A stretch of DNA of 64,000 bases from positions 186,001 to 250,000 of the forward strand of contig NZ_CP012406.1 of assembly GCF_001305595.1 (NCBI RefSeq), in the 5' to 3' direction. This document shows positions 36,847 through 44,514 of this stretch, piece by piece (the stretch's first letter is position 1; each line of letters opens with the position of its first letter). The notes under the pieces are model-generated. The model worked only from the letters and a program-made list of their open reading frames with translations, was not told where the DNA came from and did no database searches. The translations under genes and the position numbers were made by a program. Source of the DNA: Azospirillum thiophilum. Lineage in GTDB: Bacteria; Pseudomonadota; Alphaproteobacteria; Azospirillales; Azospirillaceae.

Positions 36847-37172
36847 CAGGGCTGTCCTCGTGCAACGCCATCGACACGCGCGCGACCTTCGGCGACGTCT
36901 TCGCCCGCGTCGGTGAGCATCACCACAAGATGCCAGTTGGGAACCGGGTTCACCACGATCAGCCCGACGTTGCCGAGCCAGCCCAGTTCTTCCCGGACCA
37001 CCGCGCCGCTGGCGGCGAAGCCATGCCGCCGGGCAACGTCGGCCAGTACCGTTTCAGGGGAAGTGTAGCCGGGCACCTTGGTCAAAGTGCGCAAGAGGTT
37101 CAATCGAAGATGCCGGCGCCATTCGATCATGGGATCGACGTCGACCGGATCGGGCAGAGTGTTGTTGTCCAT
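36846..37172 (-). CDS. Small winged-helix-like phage protein
   Basis: A 108-residue protein whose pattern (LRLNLLRTLTKVPGYTSPE, VVREELGWLGNVGLIVV, LVVMLTDAGEDVAEGRARV) is that of short winged-helix proteins found next to gp27 in Mu-like phages (the VpaChn25_0724 type). The next gene has the same pattern, so the two probably arose by duplication. Function unknown. Confidence 0.72.
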   Translation of the reverse strand: MDNNTLPDPVDVDPMIEWRRHLRLNLLRTLTKVPGYTSPETVLADVARRHGFAASGAVVREELGWLGNVGLIVVNPVPNWHLVVMLTDAGEDVAEGRARVDGVARGQP

Positions 37173-37183
37173 CCCAGCGCCTT

Positions 37184-37495
37184 TCAGAAGATTGAGGGAA
37201 CCTTCACGCCCTCAACTTTTTCATGCCCGTCCGCAACGCTCGCCCCCCGCGCCGTGATCGAGGCGACCATGACGGTGTCCTTGAACATCTCCAGGGTGAC
37301 GAGACGCCGTTCCTTCAGCCACTCCAGCTCGGTGCGAACCACCTCACGGGTCAGGCCGCGCCGATGGCCGAGCTGCTGCAGCCCGACTTCCAGGATGCTG
37401 TCGTTGGCGCTGCCGCCGGCCTCCTTCAGTAGTCGGAGGACGACCAGGCGGCGGTCTTCTTTCAGATGGGCCAGGAAGGCGCTGTCAGCGGTCAT
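37184..37495 (-). CDS. Second small winged-helix-like phage protein
   Basis: A 103-residue protein related in layout to its neighbour: LVVLRLLKEAGGSANDSILE, TREVVRTELEWLKERRLVTL and a final SVADGHEKVEGVKVPSIF. The start at 37495 overlaps the gp25-like stop. The family is normally single-copy in Mu-like phages, so a divergent tandem pair is slightly unusual. Confidence 0.72.
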   Translation of the reverse strand: MTADSAFLAHLKEDRRLVVLRLLKEAGGSANDSILEVGLQQLGHRRGLTREVVRTELEWLKERRLVTLEMFKDTVMVASITARGASVADGHEKVEGVKVPSIF

Positions 37496-37920
37496 GAGTT
37501 CGCCCTTCTCAAGAACTCGTCCATGATTTGAACTTGACGGTCGGTGCGTTCGAACAGCGCGACGAAGCCGTTCGCGCGCTCCTCGAAAACGGCCAGCTTC
37601 CCTTCCACGCGGGTCAGCTGAAGGGTGAGGGTCGCCACCGCCTCGGCGGTCGGTAGATGCTCGATGGCGGTCTCGACGCGATCCAGGCGACCGCGCACCG
37701 CCATCGCCGCTTCCCGCATCTCGGCCTCCCTTTCGTGACGCGACTTGCGCTCGGTATCGATCGCCTCGTTGCGCGCCTTCGCCTCGGCCGCCAGATCGTC
37801 CTTGGAGGCGAACCGTGCGCGGACCGACCAGCCGACCCACGCCTGCACCAGAGGGGAACCGATGGCGATCGAGACGGCGATGAACGGCCACCATTCCTTC
37901 AGCCAATCCGGCATCATCAC
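37492..37920 (-). CDS. Mu gp25-like membrane-anchored coiled-coil protein (DUF2730)
   Basis: A 142-residue protein with one N-terminal hydrophobic helix (WWPFIAVSIAIGSPLVQAWV) and a long heptad-like region (LAAEAKARNEAIDTERKSRH, then LTLQLTRVEGKLAVFEERAN). This is the DUF2730 layout of the Mu lysis/gp24-gp26 region, where such proteins may act as spanin-like or inner-membrane components. The first codon is GTG at 37920; ATGs at 37917 and 37914 are alternatives. Confidence 0.75.
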   Translation of the reverse strand: MMMPDWLKEWWPFIAVSIAIGSPLVQAWVGWSVRARFASKDDLAAEAKARNEAIDTERKSRHEREAEMREAAMAVRGRLDRVETAIEHLPTAEAVATLTLQLTRVEGKLAVFEERANGFVALFERTDRQVQIMDEFLRRANS

Positions 37921-38117
37921 AGCCCCCGCTCATGTCGTTCCTGGCAGACCACACAGCGGGTCGCCGACGGCAGGGCCGCGCGGCGGGCCGGCGGGATCGC
38001 CGTGTCGCAGTCGATGCAGGCGGTCGAGCCGGCCTGCATCAGGCGGCCACGCACAGCGGAGATCGCCCCCGCCGTGAGGAAGGCGCTGCGCGCCTCCCCT
38101 TCGTCACCGAAGTCCAC
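37917..38117 (-). CDS. TraR/DksA-type C4 zinc-finger protein (Mu gp24 position)
   Basis: A 66-residue protein with the four-cysteine finger C-I-D-C ... C-V-V-C (residues about 34-58) and the flanking IPPARRAALPSATRCVVCQE of the TraR/DksA family. Members bind RNA polymerase in the secondary channel. It may tune late transcription. It overlaps the next gene's start codon. Confidence 0.85.
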   Translation of the reverse strand: MDFGDEGEARSAFLTAGAISAVRGRLMQAGSTACIDCDTAIPPARRAALPSATRCVVCQERHERGL

Positions 38118-38126
38118 GGCCCGCCC

Positions 38127-38615
38127 TCATAAGCTACTGGCCGGCTGCATGACCGGCAGCCCCGTGGACGACGGCACCGGCGCCACCAGATCGACCCGGC
38201 CGAGCAGCCGTTCGCGCAGCCCTTCCGGGTCGATGTTCAGTTCCTTCAGGACGCCCGGCATCTTGGGTGCCAGATAGCCGGCGGCGACCGCCACCAGTTC
38301 GGACCGGGTGTCGATGCTGGTCAGCGCGGCGCCCTTCTGCAGCGCCTTCTCGCGGGCGTACATCAGGGCGTAGCCCATGCCCTGTTCCAGCCGCTCGACC
38401 AGCAGGCTTTCGCGGCGCACATGCAGCAGGTCGGCGCCCTTCTTCACGGCCCAGCCGAGCAGGGCCGAGATGCCGATGAAGAGATAGTCGACCAGGGTGG
38501 ACAGCAGTTCGGGCGGCAGCTTGATGGTGTAGGCGTCGGCGTCGGCGGCCAGGGCGCGGTTGGCGATGAAGAAGGCGGCGGCGAGCGCGATCAGCGCCCA
38601 TTTGAAAATGCGCAA
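38127..38615 (-). CDS. Putative holin (LLH-like)
   Basis: A 162-residue protein with an N-terminal hydrophobic segment or signal (FKWALIALAAAFFIANRALA) and a second one (LVDYLFIGISALLGWAVK). The C-terminal half (ERLEQGMGYALMYAREKALQ, then LVAVAAGYLAPKMPGVLKEL) follows the pattern of LL-H-type phage holins. It lies 11 bp after the endolysin gene, the expected partner for timed lysis. Confidence 0.65.
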   Translation of the reverse strand: MRIFKWALIALAAAFFIANRALAADADAYTIKLPPELLSTLVDYLFIGISALLGWAVKKGADLLHVRRESLLVERLEQGMGYALMYAREKALQKGAALTSIDTRSELVAVAAGYLAPKMPGVLKELNIDPEGLRERLLGRVDLVAPVPSSTGLPVMQPASSL

Positions 38616-38626
38616 GGCAGGGTTCC

Positions 38627-39163
38627 TCAGAGATACGGCGCGACCAGGCGCCGGTAGTTGGCGACGAAGTCCTCCGGCCGCCCCTTGCCCTTCGGCGTGT
38701 TGTAGACCTGCTTCCAGACCCGCGCGTGGCCCTCGATGTCGCCGGGGTTGGCGAGGCGCACGGGCGACCGGTAGTAGAGCAGGCGGGCCACCGCGGTCGC
38801 ATAGGCGAGGTTGGTGGCGAGCTGCATGGCCGTCGACGGCCAGCTGGCGGCGAGGCCGGCCAGCCGGGCGGCCAGGGTCGGGCGGAAGCGCAGGAAGTTC
38901 TCGTGCAGGTCGTCGAGCGTCGCAGGCTCGATCTGATACAGGCCATAGGCCGGCCCGATGGTCCGGTCATTGGGGCCGGTGATCTGGTCCAGCGCGCGGA
39001 AACCGGACTCCTGCGCGATGGTGCCGAGCAGCAGCTCGACCGAGGCATCGGAGGTCAGCCCCGGAACGTCCGGGCCTTGCATCATCGAAAGGGTGGGACG
39101 CACCACGAACAGGGCGAGGTGACGCGGGGAAAGACCGGGCGGGGTGGTGAGGGCGTTCGTCAT
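38627..39163 (-). CDS. Endolysin, lysozyme/transglycosylase-like
   Basis: A 178-residue protein without a signal peptide. The segment LGTIAQESGFRALDQI contains a likely catalytic Glu near residue 52, followed by GPAYGLYQIEPATLDDLHEN, which is the lysozyme-like pattern of phage muramidases and lytic transglycosylases. It is the first gene after the activator-dependent gap, upstream of the holin candidate. Confidence 0.75.
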   Translation of the reverse strand: MTNALTTPPGLSPRHLALFVVRPTLSMMQGPDVPGLTSDASVELLLGTIAQESGFRALDQITGPNDRTIGPAYGLYQIEPATLDDLHENFLRFRPTLAARLAGLAASWPSTAMQLATNLAYATAVARLLYYRSPVRLANPGDIEGHARVWKQVYNTPKGKGRPEDFVANYRRLVAPYL

Positions 39164-39285
39164 ACCCCCATTGTGCCGCTACCGCCGCGCGCGTTTCAGG
39201 GGGCGAGTTTTCACCGGATACGACAACGGCGCCCCTGGGGGCGCCGCGTCGCATCATGCATTTTCTGTGGTCTGACCGCCGTATC
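39164..39285 (-). promoter_or_regulatory. Early-to-late switch region downstream of Mor
   Basis: A 122-bp gap between the Mor-like activator and the endolysin. In Mu the equivalent gap ends the early transcript and starts an activator-dependent one. The part toward the endolysin has no convincing sigma-70 promoter, as expected if the activator substitutes for a -35 element. Confidence 0.5.
39228..39245 (-). terminator. GC-rich hairpin after the Mor-like gene
   Basis: Perfect eight-base arms GGCGCCCC and GGGGCGCC around two bases form a very stable stem-loop. On the minus strand it is followed by GTTGT, only a weak U-rich run. It probably ends the early transcript. Confidence 0.6.
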
Positions 39286-39852
39286 TCAGGTCCGTCTGGT
39301 CTCAAGGCGCCGCAGATCGTCAATGGTCAGGTCGCCGGCTGCGACCGCCGCGCGCAGCAGCGGCGGCAGGGCGGACAGGAAGGAGGTGTCGTCTTCCGCC
39401 ACCATCTCCTTCTGTTCCGGCGGCGGGGTCAGCTTGTAGGCCCGGCCGCAGCAGGGACAGGTCAGCGTCACCGGCTGAGGATCGGACACGGCCGGCTGCA
39501 GGTCGGCGGTCAGCCGATCGACGGTGCCCTTGTGCAGGGCCAGGGCACGGGCGATCGGCCGCGGTTGCCAACCGTTCAGACGGAGGATGCGGGCATTGTG
39601 GTGGCTCATGCTCCACCGGCCGGTAGGCACACGGTACTCGTTGCCGCCGAGCTGTGACGCGATCAGCCGCGCCGCCCGCCGGCCCAGCGCCATCACCAAC
39701 GGGTGATCGTCACGCAACCGGGACAACTGCGGAATATGGAGCGTGCGGTCGCCGAAATGCGCGGCGAAGCGGACGGCGGTGTCGTCGCCGCACAGGCGCT
39801 GCACGTCGGCCAGGACGCCCGGCAGGTTGCGGATGGGCAGGCGCAGGCTCAT
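39286..39852 (-). CDS. Mor-family transcriptional activator with extra C-terminal zinc knuckle
   Basis: A 188-residue protein. Residues 1-120 match the Mor/C activators of Mu (LADVQRLCGDDTAVRFAAHF, DHPLVMALGRRAARLIASQL, then the helix-turn-helix HNARILRLNGWQPRPIARAL). Mu's Mor turns on the middle operon. Here the HTH is followed by an unusual tail with CPCCGRAYK and an acidic helix (LTIDDLRRLETRRT). The start at 39852 overlaps the GemA-like stop. Only this one Mor/C-type gene is seen, so it may drive both middle and late genes. Confidence 0.8.
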   Translation of the reverse strand: MSLRLPIRNLPGVLADVQRLCGDDTAVRFAAHFGDRTLHIPQLSRLRDDHPLVMALGRRAARLIASQLGGNEYRVPTGRWSMSHHNARILRLNGWQPRPIARALALHKGTVDRLTADLQPAVSDPQPVTLTCPCCGRAYKLTPPPEQKEMVAEDDTSFLSALPPLLRAAVAAGDLTIDDLRRLETRRT

Positions 39853-40301
39853 GGCTGGGGCGCCTTCTCTATCCGGTCGGTCCAGAGCTTCAACTGCTCG
39901 ATGGCGCGGCCGGCGTCGGCCGGCTGGAGCCACTGCAGGGCGTCGACGCCGAACCGGCTCTTCAGCCAGGCCGCCAAGGCCGCCTCGCTGCGGTCGGTGA
40001 CGGCGCCGGCGTCGGCCAGGGCCAGCCACATGGCGCGGACCTTACGCTGCTGGGGCGTCAGCGCCGGCCGGGCCGGCCGACCGCGGTGCTTCTTGCCGGC
40101 GCCCAGCCCCTTCAGCTGTTCGATCAGCTTGGCCCGCTCGGCCGGCTTCAGCGTGCCGGCGCTGTCGGTGCGGCCGCCGGAGACCTGCAAGACGCGGGCG
40201 CGGTAGCAGTCCTCGGCCAAGGACAGCTCGCGTCGCATGGCATGGATCGCCTTCAGGTCGCCCGACCGGCGGGCGTCGGATGGTTTGACGGTAGCGGTCA
40301 T
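39849..40301 (-). CDS. GemA-like regulator (DUF1018, Mu gp16)
   Basis: A 150-residue protein with the GemA pattern: KAIHAMRRELSLAEDCYRAR, then LKPAERAKLIEQLKGLGAG, a basic linker, and WLALADAGAVTDRSEAALAA before WLKSRFGVDALQWL. Mu GemA changes host gene expression and DNA topology. The first codons (T-V-K-P-S) encode a 10-of-11 match to the transposase-site motif at 40281-40290. Confidence 0.85.
   Translation of the reverse strand: MTATVKPSDARRSGDLKAIHAMRRELSLAEDCYRARVLQVSGGRTDSAGTLKPAERAKLIEQLKGLGAGKKHRGRPARPALTPQQRKVRAMWLALADAGAVTDRSEAALAAWLKSRFGVDALQWLQPADAGRAIEQLKLWTDRIEKAPQP
40281..40290 (+). repeat. Internal copy of the terminal motif, gemA start
   Basis: TGGTTTGACG followed by G instead of T (10 of 11). 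It lies over codons 4-7 of the GemA-like gene, 53 bp from the next copy in the same orientation. Confidence 0.55.
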
Positions 40302-40561
40302 GACGGGTTCCCTTCATCGGAACTGGCGCAGGATGGTTTGACGTTGGCGGGGTCGCCCTGGCAGACGGGGCAGACGCGACCCTTCATCTCGGCCGTGACG
40401 CTGCGGCCCCGCAGCCAGTCCGTTTCGTGGCCGCAGACAGCGCACTCGAAACGGACATAGGCCCGGCCGCCGGCGCCGGGGGTGCCGGCGTCGACGACGC
40501 CCATCGTGCGCGGGTTGCGCTTGGCCGGCCGACGGGGCTTTCGGAAGAGATCAAGCTGCAT
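40298..40561 (-). CDS. Small zinc-ribbon protein
   Basis: An 87-residue protein with two cysteine pairs (CAVCGHE and CPVCQGD, about 20 residues apart), a likely zinc ribbon. The start at 40561 has GAGGAGG 10 bases upstream and overlaps the neighbour. No specific family is recognised. Its last codons include an exact TGGTTTGACGT copy. Confidence 0.65.
   Translation of the reverse strand: MQLDLFRKPRRPAKRNPRTMGVVDAGTPGAGGRAYVRFECAVCGHETDWLRGRSVTAEMKGRVCPVCQGDPANVKPSCASSDEGNPS
40334..40344 (+). repeat. Internal copy of the terminal motif, zinc-ribbon gene
   Basis: Exact TGGTTTGACGT encoding (reverse strand) V-K-P at the end of the zinc-ribbon protein. Together with 40281 it forms a same-strand pair in the middle of the early operon. 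Confidence 0.6.
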
Positions 40562-40839
40562 CAACGAGGCCTCCTCTCGACCGCCGCGTTGAAGCGGACG
40601 GCCAGATCGGTGCCGGACATGCCGGCCGCCCGGCACAGGTCGACCACAAGGTCGATCAGTTCGTTCGGATCCTGCTGGATGGGCTGGGCAGCCGGGCGGC
40701 CGGCTGCCACCGCCACCACGGCGCCCAGCAGCGCGACCAGTTCACCCCGGAAGGCGCCGACGACCGCGTCCCCCCGACGCAAGCGCCGGACGGCAGCGCC
40801 GGCGGCGATCGCCAGCTTGATGGTGTCGGCGCCGGACAT
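40561..40839 (-). CDS. Unknown early phage protein (92 aa)
   Basis: A 92-residue protein (MSGADTIKLAIAAGAAVRRL...). It has a hydrophobic middle (FRGELVALLGAVVAVAAG) that might be a short membrane helix and a final helix LIDLVVDLCRAAGMSGTDLA. The start at 40839 shares its ATG with the stop of the gene before it. Function unknown. Confidence 0.5.
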   Translation of the reverse strand: MSGADTIKLAIAAGAAVRRLRRGDAVVGAFRGELVALLGAVVAVAAGRPAAQPIQQDPNELIDLVVDLCRAAGMSGTDLAVRFNAAVERRPR

Positions 40840-41285
40840 CAGCCCTTCCTTTTCGTGGGCGGATCGCCCATGAGGCTGTCCATCGGTCGCGGCGCCATGA
40901 AGGTGTCCGGCATACGGACGATCAGGCGATCCGTGACCAGCTGAACCGGCGGAGCGATGGTGGACGGAGCCGCCAGCAGCTTCAGGGTGGGGTGAAGCGT
41001 GCGGGTGCGCACCTCCAGCGACTTGCCGCCGACCAGACGGAAATGGCCGTCTTCGGCGGGCATGATTGCCAGTTGGCCGCGTTCCGCCGACGCTTCGCGG
41101 CCGAAGGCAAGGTTGACGCGCTGTCCCTTGGTCCAGCCGAACCGCTTGACCAGATCGGAACCGATGACGACGCGCAGTTCCAGGATCGGCGACTTGCCGG
41201 TCGTCTTGCCCATTGCGACGCGCACCTTGTCGGCGTCGGCCCGTCTGTGTTGCCCGCGCGCGGGAACGATGATGTCGAAAGCCAT
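40839..41285 (-). CDS. Unknown early phage protein (148 aa)
   Basis: A 148-residue protein with a beta-rich pattern (SPILELRVVIGSDLVKRFGW, QLAIMPAEDGHFRLVGGKSL) and no recognised motif. The start at 41285 lies two bases from the next gene's stop, in keeping with a tightly packed early operon. Confidence 0.55.
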   Translation of the reverse strand: MAFDIIVPARGQHRRADADKVRVAMGKTTGKSPILELRVVIGSDLVKRFGWTKGQRVNLAFGREASAERGQLAIMPAEDGHFRLVGGKSLEVRTRTLHPTLKLLAAPSTIAPPVQLVTDRLIVRMPDTFMAPRPMDSLMGDPPTKRKG

Positions 41286-41287
41286 GA

Positions 41288-41530
41288 TCAGACCTCGGTG
41301 GGGTGGGTGGCGGTGCGGAGCAGGCTGGCGAGGCTGGGCAGACCGGGCGCCATTGGACGCTCGGGGAGGCACGCGGGAATACCGCGCACCCGCCGGAGGG
41401 TCCGGACGTGCGGTCCATCGACCAGGAACTCGACCTCCTCGGGATGGCCGGGGATGCCGGCCACCAGGAGGACGGGAACCAGGCCGCCGTCGAAGAGCGA
41501 GACTGAAAGGGCGGGGGTGGCGGCGGTCAT
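41288..41530 (-). CDS. Unknown early phage protein (80 aa)
   Basis: An 80-residue protein, mostly hydrophobic at the start (LSVSLFDGGLVPVLLVAGIP) and Pro/Leu-rich at the end. It is supported only by its fit in the chain of overlapping genes (its start overlaps the stop of the next gene upstream). Confidence 0.45.
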   Translation of the reverse strand: MTAATPALSVSLFDGGLVPVLLVAGIPGHPEEVEFLVDGPHVRTLRRVRGIPACLPERPMAPGLPSLASLLRTATHPTEV

Positions 41531-41940
41531 GCGTGCCCCACCACGGCATGATCCGGGAGGACTTGGCGCAGTTCATGGCCGACAGCGGCGATCCACCACG
41601 CGTTGCCCCAGTTCCACGGGCGGACGATGCGGGGGTCATGCCGATAGTCGATGACGCCGATCCGCCAGCCCACGTCGCGGCGATACCAGCCGGCCGCGAT
41701 GCAATCGGCGAACTCGGTTCCCTGTCCCGGCTGGGTGTAGCGGTCCATGCCGTAGATCAGCTCGTCGGCACCGTCCCGAATGGTGCGACCCAGATGGGCC
41801 ATGACACCTTCGGGAGGCAGGGCGAGCGCCCTGAGCGTGAGCTTGCCATCTCGCCGGACAATCATCTGGTGCGGCCAGACACCGCTTTCGTCGATCGACG
41901 CGCTGATCAGCTCGTGGAACGTGGCAGGAAGGTCGGTCAT
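41527..41940 (-). CDS. Unknown early phage protein (137 aa)
   Basis: A 137-residue soluble protein rich in Trp toward the end (GWRIGVIDYRHDPRIVRPWN, then WGNAWWIAAVGHELRQVLPD). It has the look of a small globular protein with paired regular beta strands. Start at 41940 overlaps the DUF2786 gene stop. No family assigned. Confidence 0.55.
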   Translation of the reverse strand: MTDLPATFHELISASIDESGVWPHQMIVRRDGKLTLRALALPPEGVMAHLGRTIRDGADELIYGMDRYTQPGQGTEFADCIAAGWYRRDVGWRIGVIDYRHDPRIVRPWNWGNAWWIAAVGHELRQVLPDHAVVGHA

Positions 41941-42695
41941 GGCATCAACCCCTTCGCGGCTTCGGCCAGACGATCCAGAGGGTCGGCGCCGATCAGCGCC
42001 GGCGCCGACCCACCAACCCCCACACCGGCGTTCAGCTCTGCGGATTGCCCGTCGCGACGGCCGGACTGCCAATCCCGGTGTTCATAGTCCCGCAGGTTGC
42101 GGTCGGCGTTGCGGTCGCGGGGCGACAGCTCGGTCAGCGACGGGTAGGCCAGTGCCGTGTACGCCTTGATGGCGTCACCGTCTTCCGGCCGGCGCGCCAT
42201 GCGGTTGACCTTCCTTGCGACCCCCGCTACCCAGCCGTCGCAGAACAGATCGGCACGGCGGACCTTGTTGGCCCGCACCGTGACGCGCTTCAGTTTTTCA
42301 GCGATGTAGGTGCGGCGGGATCGGCTCAGCTGGCGATGCAGCACGTCGAAGGCATAAGCCGCCACTTCAGGCAGCGGATCGATGCCGATGAATGCCCATT
42401 TACCTGAAGCGAGGAAGATCAGGTCGCAAGCGAACGCGCGACCAATCAGCCCGGCAAGATCGTCTTCCCATTTCGGCGGTTCGTTCGCCCGCGTCCCACG
42501 CTCCGTCCGGTTCTCGCAAGCATCCCGCGCGCGGCATTCCTGATCGGAGATGCCATCTTCCTCCATCATGCGTTGCGCCATCGCCAAGGCGGTGGCGGCT
42601 TCATGCTCCGTGGCACCGGGATCGCGCGCCACGGCCAGCAGCTTGCGGACCCTGTCGATGCGCCGGGTCCGCTCGGGAGTGTCGCTGCCATTCAT
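41937..42695 (-). CDS. DUF2786-domain phage protein
   Basis: A 252-residue protein. Residues 8-50 (TRRIDRVRKLLAVARDPGAT, then EHEAATALAMAQRMMEEDGI) are the DUF2786 domain, and the middle (WEDDLAGLIGRAFACDLIFL, HRQLSRSRRTYIAEKLKRVT) matches its usual partner domain. Such proteins are common in the early regions of Mu-like and other temperate phages; function unknown. Confidence 0.82.
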   Translation of the reverse strand: MNGSDTPERTRRIDRVRKLLAVARDPGATEHEAATALAMAQRMMEEDGISDQECRARDACENRTERGTRANEPPKWEDDLAGLIGRAFACDLIFLASGKWAFIGIDPLPEVAAYAFDVLHRQLSRSRRTYIAEKLKRVTVRANKVRRADLFCDGWVAGVARKVNRMARRPEDGDAIKAYTALAYPSLTELSPRDRNADRNLRDYEHRDWQSGRRDGQSAELNAGVGVGGSAPALIGADPLDRLAEAAKGLMP

Positions 42696-43024
42696 GCCCG
42701 GCCCTCCCGATGTCCGGTCGAAGCGCCCAGCTTGACCACGGCGCCGGCCGGCACGCAGCCGGCCGCCAAGCTCTCCTTGGCTTGGCGGAGTTGCCGGGCC
42801 GCCCCCTCCAGCATCATGACGCCGGCGTCATAGGCGGCAGGATCATGGCGGGCACCCAGCGTGGCGGTGATGGTCATGAAGACGGACAGCGTCGCTTCCA
42901 CCGCCTTCTCGGTCCCGTGGTCGCGCTCCACCGCCACCAGTCCGGCCAGAGTGGCCGACACTTCCGGCCGGACGCCGGGCATGTCCAGCCCGCTACGGTG
43001 GATCAGGTCGATGATCCTGGTCAT
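42692..43024 (-). CDS. Unknown early phage protein (110 aa)
   Basis: A 110-residue, mainly helical protein (IIDLIHRSGLDMPGVRPEVS, KAVEATLSVFMTITATLGAR, MMLEGAARQLRQAKESLAAG). The start at 43024 overlaps the next upstream stop. No motif recognised. Confidence 0.55.
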   Translation of the reverse strand: MTRIIDLIHRSGLDMPGVRPEVSATLAGLVAVERDHGTEKAVEATLSVFMTITATLGARHDPAAYDAGVMMLEGAARQLRQAKESLAAGCVPAGAVVKLGASTGHREGRA

Positions 43025-43401
43025 GCCATGCCCTCCGTCGCGCTGGTCGCGGTCAGGGCCGGGATGGTGGTGTCGGCATCCTGGTGGTTGGGCGTCGAGT
43101 GCAGGTCGATGGCAGAAGCCCACGCCAGCAGACAGGCCGCCGCGTCGACGATCTCAGCGCGCGCGGGCGCACCGGACGACGCCCGTTCAAGCTGCCCGAT
43201 CAACTTGGCGATCCTGGCCTCGACCCGGTCGAGGATGGCCGGCCCATTGCTGGCGACCGGCGCCGGGTACTGGCGGATGAGGCGGGCGCCGACCTCGCCC
43301 AGCAGCTTTTCCAGCTTCAATGCACCTTCATCGTTCAGGCGAAGGCCGGTGGCTTGGACGATCTCGACAACGAGAGAGGGGGCGGCCTTCTTAGAGGGCA
43401 T
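43021..43401 (-). CDS. Unknown early phage protein (126 aa)
   Basis: A 126-residue helical protein (LNDEGALKLEKLLGEVGARL, AILDRVEARIAKLIGQLERA) with no recognised domain. It shares its start codon region with the 3' end of the zinc-binding gene upstream, overlapping by 11 bases. Confidence 0.55.
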   Translation of the reverse strand: MPSKKAAPSLVVEIVQATGLRLNDEGALKLEKLLGEVGARLIRQYPAPVASNGPAILDRVEARIAKLIGQLERASSGAPARAEIVDAAACLLAWASAIDLHSTPNHQDADTTIPALTATSATEGMA

Positions 43402-43795
43402 GGCGGGTGGTCTCCGAAACGGTGACGTTGGATTTCGGGCAGTCGGTGCCGGCGGACCGTTCGCGGTTGGCGATCATCCGGGCGGTGCGGCTGCCGACGC
43501 GGTCGCCGCCATCGTTGACGTCCTTCGCCATCGCGGCGCAGCAGTGCTGACAGAACCAGTATTCGGTCCGGCGGATGCTCTCGGGCTCGTCGCCCTCGTC
43601 CTCGTCGCCGACCTGTTCGACCAGGTGGCGGCAGCGGGTGCCGGGGGTCAGCTTGCCGCCGCAGGTGTGGCAGCGGGGCGGCTCCGGAACGGTGACGATC
43701 TGATCGACGAGCGTCCGCTCGCCGTCGCCGAAATCGCCGTCGAACGGGTTGTAGTGAAGGGCGGCGGGTTCGCTGAAGGCTATGATGTTGGCCAT
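43391..43795 (-). CDS. Phage protein with two Cys-pair zinc sites
   Basis: A 134-residue protein containing CHTCGGKLTPGTRCRH and WFCQHCCAAM, which together could bind one or two zinc ions, and an acidic linker (VGDEDEGDEPESI). Start at 43795. It is probably a small regulator or adaptor of unknown target. Confidence 0.6.
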   Translation of the reverse strand: MANIIAFSEPAALHYNPFDGDFGDGERTLVDQIVTVPEPPRCHTCGGKLTPGTRCRHLVEQVGDEDEGDEPESIRRTEYWFCQHCCAAMAKDVNDGGDRVGSRTARMIANRERSAGTDCPKSNVTVSETTRHAL

Positions 43796-43804
43796 GACAT
43801 CACC

Positions 43805-44440
43805 TCACGCACTGGCAAGGTCGATGGTCACCGCTTCCCACCGCGCTTCGGGCGACGGGCGGCGGTAGAAGCGGACGTAGGTCTTGGTGCCTTCGATCCG
43901 GACGCTGTCGGCGATGGCCGTCATGGCCTGTTTCCACCGCTCGTCCTCGATGGCGACGCGGCGCAGGGCGAAGATGGCGTCACGGCTGACCTGACCTTCC
44001 TGGTCGACGCGGAAGGCGTGTTCCACTAAGGCGCGGATGTTGTCGTTGGCGCCGGTCGACCAGTCGGCGATGCAGGCGTCGATCAGGTTCTTGGCGATCT
44101 GCAGCTCGGGGCCGAAGGTCATGTGGTCGGCGACGGCCACCTGCACCTTCATGGTTCCGTCGAAGCTGGTCAGGGTCATGTTGCCCTTCTGGCCGCCGCG
44201 GGTGTCCTGGTACTGCTCGGCCAGCAGGGCCAGGAAGGCGCCGACGTCGTCGAAGGTGTGGACCTTGAAGCGGGCGATCTGGGCCGACAGGTCGTCGGCA
44301 TAGCCCATCAGCTTGTGGACCAGCTGGTCCTGCAGCTTGTCGGCCGGCTTGACCAGGGCCTCGGGCACCAATCGGCCCTTGGCATCGGCCATGTAGCCGG
44401 CGGGGATCGCCGGGGCGGTGGTCGGAGTGGCGGTTTCCAT
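43805..44440 (-). CDS. DUF3164-family protein
   Basis: A 211-residue protein that begins like DUF3164 members (GYMADAKGRLVPEALVKPAD, KLQDQLVHKLMGYADDLSAQ) and continues with the conserved TRGGQKGNMTLTSFDGTMKV. These proteins lie in the early region of Mu-like phages, a few genes after MuB. ATG at 44440 has AGAGGTAAG upstream and is preferred; a GTG at 44518 overlapping the previous stop would add 26 residues. Confidence 0.82.
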   Translation of the reverse strand: METATPTTAPAIPAGYMADAKGRLVPEALVKPADKLQDQLVHKLMGYADDLSAQIARFKVHTFDDVGAFLALLAEQYQDTRGGQKGNMTLTSFDGTMKVQVAVADHMTFGPELQIAKNLIDACIADWSTGANDNIRALVEHAFRVDQEGQVSRDAIFALRRVAIEDERWKQAMTAIADSVRIEGTKTYVRFYRRPSPEARWEAVTIDLASA

Positions 44441-44514
44441 GGACTGCTTACCTCTTGGGGTGGTGGTGTTCCCGCCGGTGGCGGGGTTCTGAGAGGAGGG
44501 GGTCGGGGCGTCCG

